Of a DNA stretch of 64,000 nt, positions 59,280 to 64,000 are shown piece after piece. The stretch comes from Acheta domesticus (lineage: Eukaryota > Arthropoda > Insecta > Orthoptera > Gryllidae). The notes beneath the pieces were generated by a model, which was not told the DNA's origin, did not search any database, and saw only the letters and a list, made by a program, of their open reading frames with translations. Where the stretch lies: assembly GCA_031308135.1 (NCBI GenBank), contig JAHLJT010000631.1, positions 219,893,584-219,957,583 on the forward strand, written 5' to 3'. The position numbers were made by a program, and so were the translations under genes. Each line of letters starts with the position of its first letter. Positions within the stretch are counted from its first letter, which is position 1.

Positions 59280-59740
59280 GAACAAGTAGTAAAGTGTTAC
59301 TCTCATAAAAGTTTTCAACACTATTTTCTTTACTTCACAATAACCCCTAACAAAATTGATTTCTGAGAGATGGTGAAATAGCTGAGTAGTAATATTTTGC
59401 TAAGCAATGAAGTTTCCAAATTCTGTCATTAAAACTGCTTCACACTGTGACAGATATTCATCAAAACTGGCTGGACATACGTATAGTTCTGAAGATATTT
59501 TGAACATTTTCAAGCAATAATCTTTTTTGCTGTCTTCATCTAAGCTACCACTCAGCACGTTTTTGCATTTTTCACAAGGTGCAAATCCATTACTTTAATT
59601 CAAAACCAAAAACACGCTGCTTGGCATTCATTTATGCTTCAACCATTTTTAATTTCCCCACACTTATTTCTGCTACAGATGAAGCAATTGTTTTCATTAA
59701 ACGTGATGCTTGTATTTCATTTTGAGAAGTTGTGGACCTC
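59280..59740 (-). pseudogene. possible P/THAP9-like transposase C-terminal relic
   Basis: Minus strand: CEKCKNVLSGSLDEDSKKDY, SELYVCPASFDEYLSQCEAV, TEFGNFIA, then after one stop NITTQLFHHLSEINFVRGYC, KIVLKTFMRVTLYYLFKFTN. A CxxC followed by this (L/I)xxPS-like and RxxLYYLxK pattern is reminiscent of the C-terminal region of P-element/THAP9-type proteins. At least two stops. Assignment is tentative. Confidence 0.38.
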
Positions 59741-60658
59741 AGATTAGGAAAATATCAAGAAATATCACAAATTATTTTTAAATGATTAACGAGTACTTAA
59801 AAATGCAACTTCCCAAACAATTAGTGTACTTCAGCATCGCCCTCTGGAAAGCAAAACGGCGTTGACTTCACGAGTGGGAGTGTGAATTCAAGGTAGCGTT
59901 GACATCAGCTATTTTCAGCTCCACCAAGATCGCTAGAGGTGTATGTGCGCGCATCCCTAATTACCCCAACCACGGTAAAAAAATCACCAGGCTGAGCTGT
60001 TGTATGATAAGTACACTGCGACAGAACTGATACCCTAGATGTTCGTAATAAATTCCGCAAGAATATTATAGTATTTTGAACTAAGTCTTGAACAAATAAC
60101 TTTCAAAATAATAACCTTAAACACTGAGATTTTTATAATATTGATCTTTTTCCTATTTCATAAGGATTGGATATGGAGAAAATCCAGGCAACGCTGGTTA
60201 TTTTGCTAGTTAAAATATATTTTAAGTGTTATGATAATATTTATTATATCTCATTTGGAATTCCAAAATTATTTCGAACCCATCATTTCAAAAATCGAAA
60301 AGTAAACTTACTAAATTTTACGTGGTTTTCGGTTTCGGGTTTATAAAATTGATCAGAATAATAACTTATTCCCATTACGCAACGTTTGTTTCATATGACA
60401 TTTTTAATTCTTGTTAAAATCAGACGATTTTAAAAAGATGCAGGAGTAATAGCAGTTTACGCAAATCATCAGATATAATTTGCATTTCTTAAGCAACAAA
60501 CGAATATTAAAAATTATTAAGAAAATAAAACTTGCACAAGATAATTTACAAATATATTAAAAATATACAAACTAATCCTACTATATACGAGACAATATGA
60601 CTGAAAGGGTTAATTCCTAAAATGCCCTATGTACTGGCAAAATTCTCCATTTTTTATA
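59741..60658. other. intergenic stretch
   Basis: AT-rich, nothing recognised. Downstream flank of the second receptor gene. Confidence 0.4.
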
Positions 60659-60664
60659 TTTATT
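60659..60664 (-). promoter_or_regulatory. poly-A signal AATAAA
   Basis: Canonical hexamer in sense orientation 54 nt after the TAA stop of the second receptor gene. Confidence 0.6.
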
Positions 60665-60717
60665 AATATCAAGTAGAATTCTACTTCCTACTTTTGCCTT
60701 TATCCTTTCGATATACA

Positions 60718-61048
60718 TTATGTCAATTCATTGTGATTAATAGCTATCCGTTTGAGCTCTGTTCCATTACTCGTACATGTGTTGCGAAGATATATGTCAG
60801 TGTTTTGCGTATTAGATGATGGCGAGGAGTGGTCCAAATGTAATTTGCCGAGGCTCGGAAAACGATCCCTGAGGGCGTCGAGAACGCTTCTCTTGCAGCA
60901 GCAGGCTCCGAAGACCCCCAGACCGCGGAGAACGTTGACGGAATCCACTAAAACCACGGTGATGTTGTCTGCCTTTGCTGCCCACATAACCACCTCCAGC
61001 AGCCACGTCACTCCCATCAACGCGAATAGCTTCGCGTACAGCAGCATT
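60718..61048 (-). CDS. mthl: second Methuselah-like GPCR, last exon (TM6-TM7, tail)
   Basis: Terminal coding exon. TM6 is LLYAKLFALMGVTWLLEVV (the family's LF.(V/L)MG(V/L)TW..E(V/I) block), TM7 is ITVVLVDSVNVLRGLGVF (family LNxLQG(V/L)xIF), then CCCKRSVLDALRDRF, the basic helix-8 start matching (V/C)CKRRVLRLLRxRF. A 43-residue hydrophilic tail ends in NELT and TAA. The acceptor is strong: CATTTTTTGTCCCCAG before 61048, phase 2 (one base completes a codon). Its upstream exons must lie to the right of the window. It is a different gene from the one at 3.5-29.9 kb because it lies upstream of that gene's signal-peptide exon on the same strand. Confidence 0.88.
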
Positions 61049-61089
61049 CTGGGGACAAAAAATGTCTGTGAGGTTTCCCCTGTTAAGCC

Positions 61090-62222
61090 TAACGCGTACC
61101 GGGTCGGTACGGCATGGACGGATAGGACGGACGGAATTTTTTTAAAAGTTCATTACATCGTTTTCCGTAAGGGTGCGCGCACTAGACCGGGACGGGACGG
61201 GACGGGACGGGACGGGACGGGACGGGACGGGACGGGACGGGACGGGACGGGACGGGACGATCCGGGACGATCCGCACCTTCCGCCGTTTGCAAAAAGTCC
61301 GAAAGAAAGATCTTCTGGAGAGTCCAATGTGCCGATGACGTCATCGGCACAGTCGGGGCCAGAGAGTATGGTGAGGTTATGTTGCAGTTGTGAGGTTATG
61401 TGAAGCGTATGGAGCGAACATGAGTGCGTCCAAATTAATTATGCTGATTCAGAATTATCCAGAGTTGAAAGACGTTATATTTTTATTGAATGTATTACCT
61501 TGTTAAAAAGTGTAATTTAGTTGAGTAGCTAACTATCTGAATCAAGGAGTATCATTTGGCAAATTTAAAATACTAGATATTTATGAGAAGCTGTGCAGTC
61601 TCAGTAAAACTTAATTTATTTACAGTGCATATAATAAACTATGATATATTTTGAAATGATACATTAGTTTATTAATCAATGTAAATTATTTGTATGTACC
61701 TGTTTTGTGTATATTGTCTTAACTGTGCCGGTTATTTTCTTGAGTTTAAAAATAAAGCAATGCATTCTAATTATGTTCCTTAGTTTAATAAAGTTGTACA
61801 CAGTTACAATATTTACCAAAATATTTATTTATACATTATACTCTTCAAAATACACAATTTTGCTTCAAATGTATCACGATACTTCCTAAAAAACTGAAAT
61901 ATTTTTTCATCTTCCACAAGGTAGGGATTCAATATGTGAAATTCCCCTTTTGCCGTTCTCGTATTTAGAAGAGGATCTGGGCTTTCTTTGGCTCCTTGCC
62001 TCATTTTCTTTTTCCTTTATTAAAAATCAACGTATGCGATTGTCTCTTTACTTCAGTTATGAAGCCGTCGCATACAATGCCAGTCACGGAGCGAGATGCT
62101 AGAGTGACAGAAACTGTCCAAAGTGTCCGTTCCGTCCTGGCCTAGTGCGCGCGACCCACACAAAAACAGCCGTCCATCCGATCCCATCCGTCCGTACCGT
62201 ACCGACCCAGTGCGCGCGTAGC
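61090..62222. mobile_element. compound inverted-repeat element with (GGGAC)n
   Basis: GGGTCGGTACGGCATGGACGG at 61098 reappears inverted at 62190-62215 (CCGTACCGTACCGACCCAGTG), and GTGCGCGCACTAGACCGGGACGG at 61172 reappears inverted near 62120-62155 (CGTCCTGGCCTAGTGCGCGC). Two nested inverted pairs therefore bracket about 1.1 kb. No transposase inside. The outer ends lie within sequence that otherwise aligns to the exon array, so the element split that array. Superfamily unknown. Confidence 0.6.
61189..61260. repeat. (GGGAC)n microsatellite
   Basis: Fourteen near-perfect pentamers, ending GGGACGATCC twice. It lies in the left arm of the inverted-repeat element and looks like an expansion of that arm's own GACCGGGACGG. 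Confidence 0.95.
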
Positions 62223-62236
62223 ACATTATACCATCA

Positions 62237-63150
62237 CCTCCAGCAGACATGTCACGACCGTCAGTGCAAAAGCTTTCGCATACAGCAGCATCGTGTGGTT
62301 AGAGCACACTATATAGCATGCGCGCCGGGACACACCTCTTCCAGCTACCATTTCATGCATATCAGCGCGAAGAGCTTCCTTGGGGCAGAGCAGATTCTGG
62401 AAAGAGAGCATCCGTAGGTGGTCTCCACGTAAGACACTCCACCACCAGCAACCACGCCACGTCCATCAGTGCAAACAGATTGGCACACAGCATCCAGTGA
62501 ACAGAGCATTTCTATATAGCATCCGCGCCGGGAGACACAACTTCAGCTCCCATGTCATGCACATCAGCGATAACAGCTTCCTAGGGACAGACCAGGATCA
62601 TGGGGAAAGGGAATCTCTAGGAGGTCTCTACCTGAGAGAGACCACCACCGGCAACCACGCCACACCCGTCAGCGGAAACAAGATTCGCTTAGAGCAGCAT
62701 CCTGGGGACAGAGCACCTCTATCTAGCCTCCATCTAGGACACGTTATTTTAGCTGCTATGTCATGCACATCATCGCGAGCAGCTTCTTGGGGGGACAGAG
62801 CAGATCTTGGAGAGAGAGCATCTCTAGGAGTTCTACACCTGAGACACACGAGCAACCACGCTACGCTTCATCAGCGGAAACAGATTCGTCACTAGAATCC
62901 TGGGGACAGAGCTTCTCTATGTAGCCTCCGCCTGGGACACACCACTTCTAGCTGCGATGCTAAATACTTCAATGCGAACAGCTTCGAATAGATAAGTACC
63001 CTGGGGGCACAAAATGTCTGTGAGGCTTTTATCCGTGACGCCATTTCCAGCTGTCAAGCTCATCAGCGCGAACGGGTTCGCTTAGAGCAGCATCCTCGCG
63101 ATGGAGCTCCTCTACAAAACCTCCAGCGTAGGCCACGTCAGAGAGCCTAA
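62237..63150 (-). repeat. tandem array of decayed TM6-exon starts
   Basis: Ten ~100-bp units begin at about 62237, 62338, 62441, 62540, 62644, 62749, 62849, 62946, 63044 and 63119 (last partial). Each aligns with 60983-61085: the first ~65 nt of the receptor's last exon plus its splice acceptor. Minus-strand echoes include MLLYAKAFALTVVTCLLEV (unit 1), KLFALICMKW, KLLSLMCMTWELKL and RILFPLTGVAWLPVV against MLLYAKLFALMGVTWLLEV. Two subtypes alternate (CCACGCCAC- and CATGTCATGC-type), giving a ~204-bp dimer repeated about four times. Acceptor echoes (TGTCCCCAG, TGTCCCTAG) persist. Stops and shifts make most units non-coding, and none continues into TM7. Confidence 0.85.
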
Positions 63151-63249
63151 ATACTCCTTAATATAATAATTGGCATCCTATTACAGATTTTCATGCCTTA
63201 CAGTTATAAAAGTGTTGTATCGAGACGAGTTGATATTGATGACCCGTTT

Positions 63250-64000
63250 TTAAAAAAATTACGAAAATTTCCGTGGACCTTCATGCAAAGTACCCCCAAA
63301 TTTTAATGGATGTTTTTAAATATCTTAAAGCTTTGACTCGAGTCAGATGGATAGAGATTGCCAGCTGCCATCTATCGCCGCCCAAACTCCTTTTTTTAAT
63401 AATTTTCTTAAGTTTTGGTTTCCTAACAGAAGAACGGAAATGTTATTTTAAGAATATCAAGGAACAGTAAAACCTCGTCCTAAATGCTAATTTTCTTTGA
63501 AAAAGTTTGAGCCGTTTTTTAAGAATATGGCGTTTAAGCGCTTCTGTAAATGCTAAGTTTCAAGCTCTTTTTCACTGAAAATTTGTGGGAGTTGTTCATT
63601 CATTTGACAAGTTCATTAGAAGTCATTTGAAACACCTGATCTCACAAATTTAATAGTGTTTATAAATTGCTGGATATGTGTATATTAATGGTGAAAGATA
63701 TCTTTCAAAAACTGCATTTAAGTAAGTTTTGAAAAAAATCCGTATATGAGCTTTACGTCATATTAAAGAGTTCAATTATTACTATATTTTTAAAAAGTTT
63801 GAATAAAGTTTTTTAGAGATTTCTGAGAAAATGGAGAGTGAGCATTGCTGAAAATGCGGAATTTTGAGAATGTTTTCACAGAAAATGTTTTAGTTTTTGA
63901 AAAACCTTACTCGTCATTATTTAAAGCACATGTACTCAAAAATAAAATAATGAGAACAAATAGCCGCTCATGTATATTTTAAGGAAACAAGTCAAAAAAA
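63250..64000 (-). repeat. dispersed repeat family A, copy 13, running off the window
   Basis: A fragment of the GTACCCCCAAATTTTA block (63250-63355) is followed by the reverse-orientation 3' part: GCCAGCTGCCATCTATCGCC, GGTTTCCTAACAGAAGAACG, then modules with ATGGCGTTTAAGCGCTTCTG. Continues past 64000. Confidence 0.8.

Noticed and set aside
61153..61393. Frames encoding GTGRD or PSRPV repeats
   Set aside because: Pure translation of the (GGGAC)n microsatellite in different frames.

Overview
This window is AT-rich nuclear DNA from an arthropod, most likely an insect. The evidence is two Methuselah-like GPCR genes built from short exons with GT-AG introns of 2 to 14 kb, and a typical arthropod mix of mobile elements: mariner, Tc1, Tigger/pogo, hAT and I- and Jockey-type LINEs. 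I see no prokaryotic operon, no rRNA and no CRISPR array. I cannot name the species. LAYOUT. The minus strand of 3.5-29.9 kb carries the 5' five coding exons of one Methuselah-like (mthl) receptor, read right to left: signal peptide and first Cys-Cys motif (29.9 kb), three ectodomain exons (15.2, 12.9 and 6.7 kb), and TM1-TM2 (3.8 kb). Intron phases agree at all four junctions. TM3-TM7 must lie left of the window. Exon 1 has a one-base frame problem in a C5/G5 run. At 60.7-61.05 kb, same strand, lies the last exon (TM6, TM7, tail, poly-A signal) of a second Methuselah-like gene whose other exons lie to the right. The two genes are therefore head-to-tail neighbours. Beyond that exon, at 62.2-63.15 kb, is an array of about ten ~100-bp decayed copies of the TM6 exon start with its splice acceptor. 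A compound inverted-repeat element carrying a (GGGAC)n expansion separates array and exon. MOBILE DNA. Two related dispersed families dominate. Family A is made of degenerate ~300-bp modules, carries a GTCC-type microsatellite and ends in GCACCACTAGT. Family B shares that terminus. They occur in at least 13 and 4 places. The 14.4-kb first intron of the receptor holds a mariner relic (24.2-25.1 kb), a Tc1 element (25.1-27.0 kb) with an internally deleted mariner nested inside it, and a Tigger/pogo element with both terminal repeats (27.2-28.7 kb). The 30-kb stretch between the genes holds a hAT-type non-autonomous element with an 8-bp target duplication (32.5-33.5 kb), a second Tc1-like relic (34.2-35.0 kb), an I-type LINE inserted in a family A copy with an 11-bp target duplication (37.8-41.3 kb), a Jockey-type LINE fragment (42.1-43.3 kb), another mariner relic (46.2-46.7 kb), a decayed unclassified mobile ORF (48.5-49.6 kb), a long-inverted-repeat element with TA target duplication (53.9-55.6 kb), a possible hAT element (57.7-58.7 kb) and a possible P/THAP9-like transposase relic (59.3-59.7 kb). 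No transposase or reverse transcriptase here looks intact. The biologically live content is the receptor pair. The least expected structures are the TM6-exon array, the modular families A/B, and a 54-bp perfect palindrome at one MITE junction.
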